A program made the translations under genes and the position numbers. A stretch of DNA of 64,000 nt, from assembly GCF_932276165.1 (NCBI RefSeq), contig NC_063994.1:3658001-3722000 (forward strand), given 5' to 3'. Shown in pieces: positions 34,862-44,974 of this stretch. Origin of the DNA: Plutella xylostella. Lineage: Eukaryota > Arthropoda > Insecta > Lepidoptera > Plutellidae. Numbering within the stretch: position 1 is the stretch's first letter; each line of letters begins with the position of its first letter. The notes below the pieces were generated by a model. That model was given only the letters and a program-made list of their open reading frames with translations, had not been told where the DNA came from and searched no databases.

Positions 34862-35812
34862 GTTTATAACAAGAATAAGAACGTCTCTAGTTTTGTACCT
34901 ATCACTTCCGGAGTTCCTCAAGGATCCCACCTTGGTCCTCTATTGTTTAACATTTTTATTAATGATGTCATTAAATGTTTCAATAGTTCTTTTCCACTTC
35001 TTTATGCCGATGATACTAAAATATTTGTTAAAATCACTTCTATTCACGATTGTCTCAAATTGCAAAGTGACCTAGACCGGGTATCAGAGTATTGCGTACA
35101 AAACAAACTATATCTTAACGTAAAAAAATGCTGCATTATTACTTTTTCAAGAAAACTAAACATAATTGATTATACTTATAAAATATCCGATCAACCGTTA
35201 CTTAGAGTTTTTGAAGTGAGAGACCTAGGTGTGCTCCTGGACCATAAGTTGTCTTTTGTAAATCATGTCAATAATGTAACAGCCAGAGCTTATAAGATGC
35301 TAGGTTTTATATTTAGAATTGGTCACGACTTTAATAATCCACTAACACTAATAACACTTTATAATTGCTTTGTAAGATCCATATTAGAATACGCTTCAAC
35401 TGTTTGGAATCCCCAGTATCAATGTCATATTGATTCAATTGAACGAATTCAGAATAAATTTATTAAACGTCTACATTACAAGTTTACAGAATATAATGCC
35501 AGTTGTATATCCTTAGAAACTCGAAGGGAGCACCGTGACCAATTATTTTTGTTTAAGCTGCTTAACAATCATATTGACTCGCCCTACCTGGTGAGCAGGC
35601 TGTCCCTCCGGTGCCCGCGCTTCTTGTCTCGGTCCGCGGGTAGACTGTTCTCCACGCCTGTGTGTAAACGGAACTACACCGAAAACCGTTTCATAATAAG
35701 AGCGTGCAATAAATATAATACCACATATAATAAACTGGACTTGTTTAATACAAGCCTAAACTGTTTTAAGAGATTGCTTTCAAAACAAGAGGGTAATAAC
35801 ATTAACAGGTAA
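34862..35812 (+). CDS. Partial reverse transcriptase, C-terminal half (non-LTR)
   Basis: The open frame runs 34862-35812 with no natural start. It opens at RT motif SGVPQGSHLGPLLFNIFIND, then catalytic LYADDTKIF, the thumb-region DLGVLLDHKLSFVNHV, and a C-terminal domain (TRREHRDQLFLFKLLNN, NRFIIRACNKYNTT). The first catalytic Asp and all of the endonuclease are lost by 5' truncation, so it cannot act alone. The remaining frame has no stop or shift. The closest group by motif style is the Jockey/CR1-type superfamily; clade uncertain. Confidence 0.82.
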   Translation, partial: VYNKNKNVSSFVPITSGVPQGSHLGPLLFNIFINDVIKCFNSSFPLLYADDTKIFVKITSIHDCLKLQSDLDRVSEYCVQNKLYLNVKKCCIITFSRKLNIIDYTYKISDQPLLRVFEVRDLGVLLDHKLSFVNHVNNVTARAYKMLGFIFRIGHDFNNPLTLITLYNCFVRSILEYASTVWNPQYQCHIDSIERIQNKFIKRLHYKFTEYNASCISLETRREHRDQLFLFKLLNNHIDSPYLVSRLSLRCPRFLSRSAGRLFSTPVCKRNYTENRFIIRACNKYNTTYNKLDLFNTSLNCFKRLLSKQEGNNINR

Positions 35813-36189
35813 AATTAAAATTAAAATTAATATTTTATAGTATTACTGTACCTATATATATATATATATTTATTTATGTATGTATTCATAAATACTATAC
35901 TAAGGTATATATGTAAGTATATAAATTATATATTATGTTATTCAAATCTATAAAACAAATTAATAACTTACAACTAAGTAGATTAATATAACTGAGATAT
36001 TTAAGTTCTAATAATATGTTAAAATGTATCAAGTAATTATAGCTTTTTCTCTGTAACAACGAAAGTACCAAATTATTGTTTGTGAAAACTTTACTGGCCT
36101 ATGTACTATTCATTTGATAAGTAATATTATGTATTAAGCATGCTGTTTGTTTTCCAAGAAATAAATAAATAAATAAATAAATAAATAAG
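34862..36189 (+). mobile_element. 5'-truncated non-LTR retrotransposon
   Basis: Coding sequence begins within RT, as expected of abortive reverse transcription. The 3' UTR ends in an (AAAT)n tail at 36163-36189. This family differs from those at 30-33 and 37-40 kb. The boundary at 34862 is approximate. Confidence 0.78.
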
Positions 36190-36558
36190 AAAAATATTAT
36201 CTCCAACGTGTTAATTTACAAGTAATATCCAAATTGTAAAATTTTGAAAATATGCAATGTTGCGATAATTTTATTATTGTTTTATTACTTTTTATTATAC
36301 AAACGGCAATAATTGTTATAAGCTTTGCAGTTATTATGTGATGTGGGTTATTTATTTATAATGTCACATGTGTCAACATCCTCTTTGTTTTCTGTCATTT
36401 TAGTGACGCAAGTATCTTCTAATGTCTTGAGAACTTTCATATTTACAACAAAAATAAACAAATACTATAATAATGATCATAATGATGATGACGCATGCTA
36501 CACTATCGGGTTTAAACCATGTGGACAGGACAGTACAGTAGTCGAATAATAATAGTTA
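36190..36558. other. AT-rich spacer
   Basis: No gene or repeat recognised between the retrotransposon tail and the next MITE. Confidence 0.45.
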
Positions 36559-36666
36559 TACAGGATGTTGCTTATATTACTTTCTTAGTTATATTACTTT
36601 ATTACTTATTTAGTTGCGAAAGTCCCCCCTTTTGGGTTTACTATACGACTTTCGCAACACCCTGTA
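36559..36666. mobile_element. MITE with TACAGGNTGTTGC termini
   Basis: TACAGGATGTTGC (left) and GCAACACCCTGTA (right) are inverted with one mismatch. A second inverted pair, GTTGCGAAAGTC and GACTTTCGCAAC, lies just inside the right end. Confidence 0.82.
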
Positions 36667-37324
36667 TTATAGGTTTCATGTTACTCAGCAGTTACTTGGT
36701 GTGGGTATGCTCAAGATGCGTCAAATTATAATGAACATAGTAAGATTTATATGACAATGAACCCTTTTACCAGTATTGGTCAAAATATGGCCGCCATATT
36801 TTGGTATTTACATATTATGCAGGTCCAAAACTAATGAAACATTTTAACTTTTCTGCCAGTTATAGAGTTAATCCATGTCGAAAGCCGTTCATATTTTTTT
36901 TCCATCCCAACATAATAATCTCATCACGATCACGCTTCTAAGCTACATTTATAAATTTGTCCATCACCTAGCCAGCCTATTCGAAACCCCAATTTACCAT
37001 CATTCGTCATGACCGAATTGTTTGCTTGCGTGTGAACAGTAAACTTTCACTAGAAATCATCAGTCATCATCTAAATCTTCACTTCATTCGGATAGAGCAT
37101 GTGTGGTCTATTGATGGTTCGTTTTTTGATGTAGGTACCTTTTGTTTTTTGTGGGGTGCGAGTTCTCAAACTAACCCAGAGGTTAATACTTATTCTGAAT
37201 TCCATCCTAAGGTTGTCTAGTAGAGAGAATTTTAAAGCCGGCCTTTTCTAGTTTTGTTCGTTTCGGAACCATAGTTTTTACGGTGCAAATAGAGATAAGT
37301 TTTTAATATACAATAATAATATTT
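36667..37324. other. No gene recognised
   Basis: Mixed-composition sequence without terminal repeats or tails that I can identify. Confidence 0.45.
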
Positions 37325-40168
37325 ATTAGTTTTAGTTTATTCTTCTTGAACTTGACTTCAATACGGTGAAGTTTATGTTGGGTGTTGTGTATGCTCCTCC
37401 CAACTCTGACTACTTTGACGCGCTTGAACAATTGCTGGACACACATCTGCCAGAATACGAACATGCAGTGCTGATGGGTGACTTTAACACCTGCCTCCTG
37501 CAACATAATGTCCGTTCCCGTAAGCTTATCTCATTGACTACTTCTCTAAATCTCCACATCCCTAAATTAGATCCCACTCACCATGTCAATGACTCCCATA
37601 CCCTCATAGATCACATAATCACATCAAACAAGGAACGGATTGCATCCCACGGTCAGTTTACTGCCTCTGGATTTTCTCACCATGACCTGATTTTTGCTTC
37701 ATATAAACTTAAAGTCCCCAAACCCAAACCTAAAATTATATTTCAGCGTAGCTTTGCGAGAATGGACCAGGAAAAATTGGCTATCGACGCTGCTAATACG
37801 GACTGGTCACAAATAGAGGGCATGGATAGTATCGATGATATGGTCAAGTGCTTTAATAGCCTCGTCACCGACCTTCTCGATCGTCATGCGCCTCTCCATC
37901 CAGTCCGCATGAAGCGGCCCCCAGCCCCTTGGCTGACAGCTGAGATACGCAGACAGATGGCACATCGAGATGCACTGCGACGCAAACATAAAAAAGATCC
38001 ATCGGAGACTAACTGGAACCACTTCAAACGTGCACGTAACCGATGCAATACGATGATACGCAATGCGAAGCGTCGTCATATACACTCGTGTGTCGAAAAT
38101 TGTTCGTCAAAAAACCTTTGGCAATTTCTCCACTCTTTGGGTTTCGGTAAGTGCAGGAGTGACGTACCACTGTCTGTCGACAAGGAAGGCCTTAATCATC
38201 ATTTTTCATCCCCTCCCCATACCCTTGATCCTTGCACCAAAGCTCTGACGATAAATCGCATTCAAGCTCTCCCTGTAGCAGCATCAAGTGCATTCTACTT
38301 CTCACCGGCTACTGAATCAGATATAAAAAAGATTATTCTCTCCATCCCAAGCAAGGCGGTAGGTAATGACGGCATTGGTCGTGATATGCTGCTCCCCATT
38401 CTCCAATCCATCCTATCTCCTATTACCTACATCATTAACTTTTCCTTATCCTCAGGCACGTTTCCTCTCCTTTGGAAATATGCCTTCATGGTTCCCGTTC
38501 CCAAAATTTCAGATCCTGTTGAGTTCAAGCACTACCGGCCTATATCCATTCTACCATTTCTTTCTAAGGTCCTTGAACGTGTGGTGATGCGACAGTTCTC
38601 AAATTTCCTCTCATGTAATAATCTCCTTAACCCTTATCAGTCGGGATTTCGTCCATCCCATAGTACCTGCTCTGCCCTAATAAAAATTACAGATGACTTT
38701 CGTAAGGCCGTGGACGATCGCCAATTAACTCTCCTGACACTCCTTGATTTTAGCAACGCGTTCAACTGCGTGGATCATTACATCCTCTTGTCCATACTCA
38801 GGTCTCTCAATATATCTGGTTTAGTAGCCGAGTGGTTCACTTCATATCTGTGTGGCCGCCGACAACGCATCCGTACGGATAACGTTGAATCGGATTGGTG
38901 TGATGTTACAGCCGGCGTTCCGCAGGGTGGTGTCCTTTCCCCTATCCTATTTTCCGTATTCATCAACACCCTTGTATCCGTCCTTAAGTATAGCTCTTAC
39001 CACCTGTACGCTGATGACCTTCAGTTGTATGTTTCATGTGGTCCCGATGACGTCCTAGAGGCAATTAACAAGATGAGTGCCGATCTTGAAGCAGTCAAAA
39101 CTTGGACAGCTCATTATGGTCTCCTTGTTAATCCCTCAAAGACGCAAGTTATGTTTGTGGGCAGCAGGTTTCACCTGGCCAGACTTGGACCGTTACCACC
39201 CGTTGTGTTCGATGGAATTAGCCTGTCATATTGTGACAATGTAAAAAATCTTGGTCTCCACATACAGAGCAATTTGTCTTGGGAGCTGCAGGTTTCTGAG
39301 GTCAGCCGTAAGATCTATGCATCCATGCATGGACTTAAACGCCTTCAGAACTTCCTGCCGTACTCGACCAAAGTTACGCTAGTCAACTCATTGTTGCTCC
39401 CAATTATTGATTATGCAGATGTGTGCTATCCTGATCTCACCGAAGAGCTACTTGATAAACTCGACCGTCTGCTCAACTTATGCATTCGCTATATTTTTGG
39501 CCTGCGTAAGTATGATCATGTCTCTGATTTTCGTAACAAACTCAAGTGGCTCAATATCCGTCACCGAAGGAATGCTCATATTCTATCTCTCGTTCATAGT
39601 ATAGTCTACAATGCTTGTGCCCCATCCTACCTAACAGAACGCTTCACGTTCTTCGACTTCGTTCCTCAACGGTCAAGTCGCAATCTTCTCTTTCGTACCC
39701 CAGAGCATAATGCGGCAGGGTATTCTGATTCTTTTACTGTGACAGCGGTTCGCTTGTGGAACAAGTTACCACTGGATATAAGACAAACTAAGTCTATAGA
39801 TCTTTTTAAATCTAAAGTTCGTCTCCACTACCTCCAAGAGCAGAACATTCTGCCTAACTGATCCCTATCTGTGTGATGATGATGATGATAGTAATTTTAT
39901 GTATGTATTTATGTATGTATGTAATGTATTTATTTAGGTATCATGTGTATATTTATATTGTATAGATAGGTATATATTAATATATTAATATTTCGGTTTA
40001 GCACTCAATATAAACGATCTTCTTTCTTCAAAGCCTTAAGCACTACCAATCACTTTTTCAACATCACCAAAGGTTAACTGGTAGAAAATGCTGCTAGCAT
40101 TAAGTTCGCCTTTGTACCAATTTACTTTGTGCAATAAAGAATTTAATAATAATAATAATAATAATATT
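37325..40168 (+). mobile_element. 5'-truncated non-LTR retrotransposon with nearly complete ORF2
   Basis: A single 2.5-kb frame is followed by a 3' UTR with (GAT)n, (GTAT)n and a terminal (AAT)n tail at 40141-40168. AATAATAATATTT precedes the element (about 37313-37325) and recurs at the tail (to about 40171), a possible target duplication, though it overlaps the microsatellite tail. Strand and truncation fit a target-primed insertion. Confidence 0.82.
37336..39861 (+). CDS. Non-LTR retrotransposon ORF2: partial endonuclease plus reverse transcriptase
   Basis: The frame is open from 37336 without a recognisable start codon. Using the GTG at 37366 as residue 1, the first 110 residues are the C-terminal two thirds of an APE endonuclease: GVVYAPPNSDYF, catalytic GDFN (38-41) and SHHDLIF (104-110), where the family motif is usually SDH. 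RT follows: KHYRPISILPFLSKVLERVV (388-407), YQSGFRPSHSTC (424-435), catalytic LLDFSNAFNCVD (459-470), AGVPQGGVLSPILF (516-529) and LYADD (547-551). A C-terminal domain with NYLGL-like NVKNLGLHIQ follows. There is no internal stop or frameshift over 840 codons, suggesting a young insertion. The N-terminal endonuclease strands and any ORF1 are absent. Confidence 0.88.
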   Translation, partial: FILLELDFNTVKFMLGVVYAPPNSDYFDALEQLLDTHLPEYEHAVLMGDFNTCLLQHNVRSRKLISLTTSLNLHIPKLDPTHHVNDSHTLIDHIITSNKERIASHGQFTASGFSHHDLIFASYKLKVPKPKPKIIFQRSFARMDQEKLAIDAANTDWSQIEGMDSIDDMVKCFNSLVTDLLDRHAPLHPVRMKRPPAPWLTAEIRRQMAHRDALRRKHKKDPSETNWNHFKRARNRCNTMIRNAKRRHIHSCVENCSSKNLWQFLHSLGFGKCRSDVPLSVDKEGLNHHFSSPPHTLDPCTKALTINRIQALPVAASSAFYFSPATESDIKKIILSIPSKAVGNDGIGRDMLLPILQSILSPITYIINFSLSSGTFPLLWKYAFMVPVPKISDPVEFKHYRPISILPFLSKVLERVVMRQFSNFLSCNNLLNPYQSGFRPSHSTCSALIKITDDFRKAVDDRQLTLLTLLDFSNAFNCVDHYILLSILRSLNISGLVAEWFTSYLCGRRQRIRTDNVESDWCDVTAGVPQGGVLSPILFSVFINTLVSVLKYSSYHLYADDLQLYVSCGPDDVLEAINKMSADLEAVKTWTAHYGLLVNPSKTQVMFVGSRFHLARLGPLPPVVFDGISLSYCDNVKNLGLHIQSNLSWELQVSEVSRKIYASMHGLKRLQNFLPYSTKVTLVNSLLLPIIDYADVCYPDLTEELLDKLDRLLNLCIRYIFGLRKYDHVSDFRNKLKWLNIRHRRNAHILSLVHSIVYNACAPSYLTERFTFFDFVPQRSSRNLLFRTPEHNAAGYSDSFTVTAVRLWNKLPLDIRQTKSIDLFKSKVRLHYLQEQNILPN

Positions 40169-40586
40169 TGGAATATGTACTTTGTAATAACAATAATTAT
40201 TAATTTACATGTCGAACAAAACTTTGAGTTGTTATCCTACATAAGTACCTACATCTTATATTTTTTGGAATTTCATATCCTTTTTTACCAGTATCGCTGA
40301 TATTCGCCACTTTGTATCTAAGAATTTGAGAAAAAGGAGAACCAGCCTTGTCATAAATATTTATTATTTATTTATCCTCTTTTATCCCATACTTACCTAC
40401 ATTTATGTACATATTATATATCCGTAGGCAAGTTATGTAAAAGTAATATCTTCTTACACACACTTCACAAGTTATCCCAGTATATCTTTTAATATACGAT
40501 TTTAATACCACTTTTACGAGAATGCGGCAATAAAAATGCCATTAGATATCAATTTTGCCTGTCACGTAGGTTAAGTTAGGTAGTCT
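40169..40586. other. AT-rich spacer
   Basis: No gene or repeat recognised. Confidence 0.45.
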
Positions 40587-40737
40587 TACCCCCTTATTCA
40601 TAGAGAAGTTACAGAACGTTTTAACTAATAAACTGTTTTGTCCCTCTCCGACAAAGAACAATTTGTTCTTTGACAGAGAGGGACAAAACAGTTTATTAGT
40701 TAAAACGTCTTGTAACTTTTCTATGAATAAGGGGGTA
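40587..40737. mobile_element. Near-perfect 151-bp foldback MITE
   Basis: TACCCCCTTATTCATAGA and its inverse bound arms of about 75 nt that pair almost completely around a one-base centre at 40662; the inner pair is AAGAACAA / TTGTTCTT. TA on both sides of CCCCC...GGGGG fits a TA target duplication, as in Tc1/mariner MITEs. Confidence 0.9.
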
Positions 40738-41204
40738 AATCTTCACACACGTTACACTCCTAATATTTATAGTTTGTTCATTTAGTGCAAGGTATTCTGA
40801 TACTTATAGAATATTAAATACCTTTTGATGTTGTTGACTTTGGTCTTTGACCACATAGCAAATAAATATGTACAGTGGGCTGCAATAAACCTAACAGCCT
40901 GTTAGTAGTAATGCAACTCTATCAGGGGTCAGGTTTCTGCGCCAGCCACGGTACCTACCTAATACCATGCGGATTTCATCATTGGATTTCACAGAGAAAG
41001 CCATAATAATAGTTTTCTTCCGAATATGAGATAGACATACGTTAGAAAGTTGGTAGGTACAACTTGTCGCAAAATATGTTGTTTTAGAATATAGTACTTA
41101 ATGCTAAGTACGTTTGATGTCGATTCTGTAGACAAATTGTAATTTTAGTGCTACCCAAAATATCAATAACATAACTCACATCATTGACCAAAATGGAGCC
41201 TACA
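40738..41204. other. No gene recognised
   Basis: AT-rich spacer without identifiable features. Confidence 0.45.
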
Positions 41205-41959
41205 TAATGGACAACATTTCATTTTCTTTACCCTATATTTTTATTAGCTATTCGGAAAGTTTATAAAAAATTAGAGGACCCGTATTTTTTAATTTTATAT
41301 ATACATAAATTTTTGCATGTTATTTTTAACTTTAAAGTTAATTATTTTAAAACCGGAAGTGACATCACATATTAGGCTCAATTTTAATTTTTGTCTATTG
41401 CCTTAGTCTCGAAAAAAAACATAAATGACACTGACAAGTGACATTTAAACTTTGTTTACATGCCAACCAACAAATGGGTCATTTTCAAATGATATTGATA
41501 TTTCTGATGATACAAAGTAGGTACTTATCATGTAAAAAAATAAACAGAAGCATTTTTTCAGCTGTGTAGGCGGTGGCATGCTCTGGGACATATTAAATAG
41601 AGGTCATCTCTTAATAAGTATACTAATCATTTTATATGACAAATTAAAAAAATAGTCAGAAAGTGTCAGAACAGAATTTATGAAAATGACCCAAATAAAC
41701 AACAACGACTTGATAAAACGTCAACGCCAATCAAAAATGAAAGTGACAGTTACTTTGTTTTTAAATCTATAGGCTTTGATCATCAAAATGCATCGCACCT
41801 GATGCATGACGTCATCAGCACTTTTTTACTATTTTATGATTTTCTCGAAAATGATACATCCAAAAAATACAAAAACATTTTTTTTGTGGCCTTGAGAGCT
41901 AAATCTCGAAATGGTTTTCGATTTATAGCAGCTTAAGTTTTTTGAAATGTTGTCCATTA
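41205..41959. mobile_element. Candidate 755-bp TIR element
   Basis: TAATGGACAACATTTCA begins the element and its exact inverse ends it (TGAAATGTTGTCCATTA to 41959), a 17-bp TIR. The interior is AT-rich and lacks a transposase frame. No target duplication was identified, so a chance or decayed pair is possible, though unlikely at this length. Confidence 0.7.
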
Positions 41960-42107
41960 GCAATATTTGTGCAATGATGGTGTCATTCTCTAAATTGACA
42001 TTTCCTCGTTAAACATAACCGCACTCACAATGTCATGGATTTGTTAACATTGTTTTTTAAATGTAAACTTGTGGAAAATATAACACCAACCTTTTGTAGT
42101 AACTATT

Positions 42108-42370
42108 TTAAAGCCCAACAGCAGGTAGTTCAGTCGGGTAAGCGCCCGCTTCTCACGCCAGAGATGCGGATTCGAATGCCGGCGCTGACATGTACCAATG
42201 ATTTCTTTTCTGAATTTAAGTAAAATGTAAATGGAAAACATCGTGAGTAAACCTGCATATCTAGATTAAGCACATCTAGATATGTGATACCCACCAACCC
42301 GCAGTGGACCAGCGTGGTGGGAAAATGGTCCAAGCTTAGGAAGGCAGTTTAGACCTTGGGGATATGCACA
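42108..42370 (+). mobile_element. tRNA-headed SINE
   Basis: The head has an A-box-like TAGTTCAGTCGGG (42126-42138) and B-box-like GGATTCGAATGCC (42168-42180). The body contains GGAAAACATCGTGAGTAAAC and CTGCATATCTAGATT. The 3' core CCACCAACCCGCAGTGGACC then AGCGTGGTGGG is shared with the 5S-headed SINE. The 3' boundary is approximate. Confidence 0.8.
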
Positions 42371-43138
42371 AAGGTTTCATTCGAGAGAGCCAGGTGCAGG
42401 TACTGTTACTCCCACAGAGAATAGAATAGAAGCCCAACATGTATATTCGTTTCTCAACTGAATTTAGATAAACAAAATTGAAAAAATATTTTAGGGACTT
42501 CGTCAACTTGGCGCCTTGTAATTGAATATGTAAACTCACAAGAAAACAAACTGCAAATTAAATCATTAATAAAGAACTTAACTAAATCATAAAAGCTCAA
42601 AGCTAATCACAGTATATGGTTTACTCTGCTATATACGAACTAATTCTAAACAAAGAGTAATTAACCACATTAAAACTAAAATCCAGTCGTCATTATCACC
42701 AGCCAGCAACCACCACCGCAACATCCTATTTGCCGGCAGAGATTTCAGAATCCGAATTTGAAAATCGAACGACGATTAATTACAGTATGGCGCACGGTAA
42801 CCCTCAAATACCGGTCCACTTTAATAGAGCCGCGACGGAAACAGCAATTCCCCATATGTCCTGGGCACGGACAAACATGACCTTAATTACGTGGCCGGTT
42901 GTAATCAATCAGCCATTCCGTGTAAGTCGAAACTGTTGACTCAACAAATCAGCAGGCGGATTGAGAGGACCCATTTTGAGGTTAGAATTTTTGTAGGTTA
43001 GAGCCGAGGTTTAGAAAATTGTTTTTTTTTTGCTGGAATAAACTCGTAATATAAGCGTGTTATAAACCTTTTTTGACTTGTCATATTCTTATCATGTGTA
43101 CCATTCACTAGCAGCGACTCTCATTTTTAAATAAATCG
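42371..43138. other. Apparently single-copy noncoding segment
   Basis: 42660-43010 is of balanced composition and lacks repeat signatures. It has a 69-codon frame without recognisable motifs. Its proximity to the candidate recursive splice site makes it a possible conserved intronic segment. Confidence 0.4.
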
Positions 43139-43160
43139 TTTTTTTTTTGTTCCAGGTAAG
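43139..43160 (+). promoter_or_regulatory. Candidate recursive (ratchet) splice site
   Basis: A T10 tract (43139-43148) followed by GTTCCAG and immediately by GTAAGA gives a strong 3' splice site abutting a strong 5' splice site with no exon between (CAG 43153-43155, GTAAG 43156-43160). This is the signature of zero-nucleotide recursive splice points described in long Drosophila introns. It is on the same strand as the Kekkon-like gene, whose coding exon begins after an acceptor at 62198. Use of the site is inferred, not shown. Confidence 0.5.
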
Positions 43161-43871
43161 AAACGAAGGCCTCATTAAATGGTCTTCAAAACCGTCAAGC
43201 GTGTATGTATTTGAATCGAACGAGACTCGGGCCCGGTGCTTCCGCGCAGGTGGGTTGAATGGACCTTCAAATAAACCTTGAAATGTGGCTCAATTTGCAA
43301 GAAAAAAAATCTTATAGTTTTAAAGAATCTTATTCGATAGGTAACGGAAATTATTAGTTTTACTGTGTAACCATAAAATAAATTAAGCACGTTTAACGGG
43401 CGAGAAGGGTATTTGACATATTGATTGCGTTTTGATGATAACGCATAATATTTTCCAAATATTCAAAAAACGTAGGAAAACTAAAACTTTCGTTTTATGC
43501 AAACTTTCAATAAAAAGTTACAGACCGTATGTACTAAAACTCACAACATTCTGTATACTACAATACTGAGTATCGGACTGATAAAGATAAGAAACAAAAA
43601 CGCTTCTGTACTGGCAGAATAAAATGATTCTTTGTTTGTTGATAATTACTACGCACTATATTTCTGTCTTATTAAACTTGTAAATATAACGGTTGCGAAC
43701 TGACGGAAATTTCCTGTCCGTCCATAATTATTTATTTATGCAATGTCGTCGATGTAGATTGCTTTTTTATAACGAAGAAGATTCTTTCTCGTCCAGATGA
43801 CACCTGGGTAGTCACTTTAGCTCACGAAAAACGATGTAGGTACCTGACAATATATCTGTACATCAAGTAAG

Positions 43872-44034
43872 TGCAGGTTTGGTAGTTTGTCGAAAACTAT
43901 AAAGTTTACTTTTTTGCACTTACAAAGTGGCGCCTCTAGCTGAAACTATCGTAAAACTTTTGACAGATAATTTGACAAGATGACAAAAGATAACGTTAAC
44001 TGTTTCGGTTTTGGTAAATTGCAAAATCCGTACT
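43872..44034 (+). repeat. Dispersed repeat, family 4 copy 1
   Basis: GTTTGTCGAAAACTATAAAG, TGGCGCCTCTAGCTGAAACT, ATGACAAAAGATAACGTTAA and GGTAAATTGCAAAATCCGTA line up in order with diverged counterparts at 57358-57512. Termini and class are unknown. Confidence 0.6.
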
Positions 44035-44496
44035 AAGTATAATAATAGAATAATATACTCTATAATTACACACATACCTACCTACTGGATGTATTAAACG
44101 TATCAATTGCATAGAGCAGGCGTTCTTTTGTTCGTTTTTCGTCTAGCTAGATTAAGCCTCCTGCTCTCTGACTTCTAGAAGCCATCCCATTGTGTTCAGT
44201 TGTAAAAGGGCTCTTTTAAAACGATGAGTAGTTTGTAAAAAATTGACGTTTATTGGACACAGCTTATATTGTATCTGACTGACGCTATAACATACAATAC
44301 TACATTTAGTTTTACCAAATACAAGTAAATCCAATCCTGAAGTACAAACCCATCTCCATTTTACAAATGCGAGTACAAAATTACATCTAGATTTTACACT
44401 CGGAACGGTGCAACGCTTCCAGTTGGCGCGCTGGTTGTAATATGTAAATGTTATTCGCGAGTACCCGTCGTCGTGGGATTTTGGCCCGATCTCCCA

Positions 44497-44974
44497 GAGG
44501 GTTACTCTATACTGACGAAAAACGAACGAAACGAGAGCAATCGGCACATTTAAAGCTGCGTACAGACCGGCCGAACGAACGCCAACGAACGGGTTTCGTT
44601 GACCTTCGTTGCTGCAATCTGCCCTGTATTATCCTAACTAATATTATAAATGCGAAAGTAACTGTGTCTGTCTGTCTGTCTGTCTGTCTGTTACTCTTTC
44701 ACGCCAAAACTACTGAGCGGATTTGAATGAAATTTGATATACATACGGTCTAGACCCTGGGAAAGAAAATAGGCTACTTTTTATCCCGGAATTCCCACGG
44801 GAAAACTTTTTAATGCGAAGCGAAGCGCGCGGGAACAGCTAGTATATCATATAGCTTAGAAACCGAACGAGAGCTGTCGTGCAATCGGCACGTTTAATAC
44901 CTACAACGAGATAGAGCCGTGGCTCGCGTAGCAGCGCTCTGAAACTTCGTCTTTCGTCATATAGAGTGACCCCC
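44497..44974 (+). mobile_element. MITE family 2 remnants flanking Helitron copy 4
   Basis: The left part GAGGGTTACTCTATACTGAC onward (44497-44560) and the right part GAACGAGAGCTGTCGTGCAA through CATATAGAGTGACCCCC (44868-44974) belong to family 2. They overlap in content, so this is two partial copies or a duplicated one. Between them is a CCGAACGAACGCCAACGAAC segment and the Helitron. Confidence 0.7.
44632..44842 (+). mobile_element. Short non-autonomous Helitron, copy 4
   Basis: It begins TCCTAACTAATATTATAAAT after host A, contains a TGTC microsatellite (44665-44690), and ends GGGAACAGCTAG before host T. It is an intact 211-bp member and the best reference copy in the window. Confidence 0.9.
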
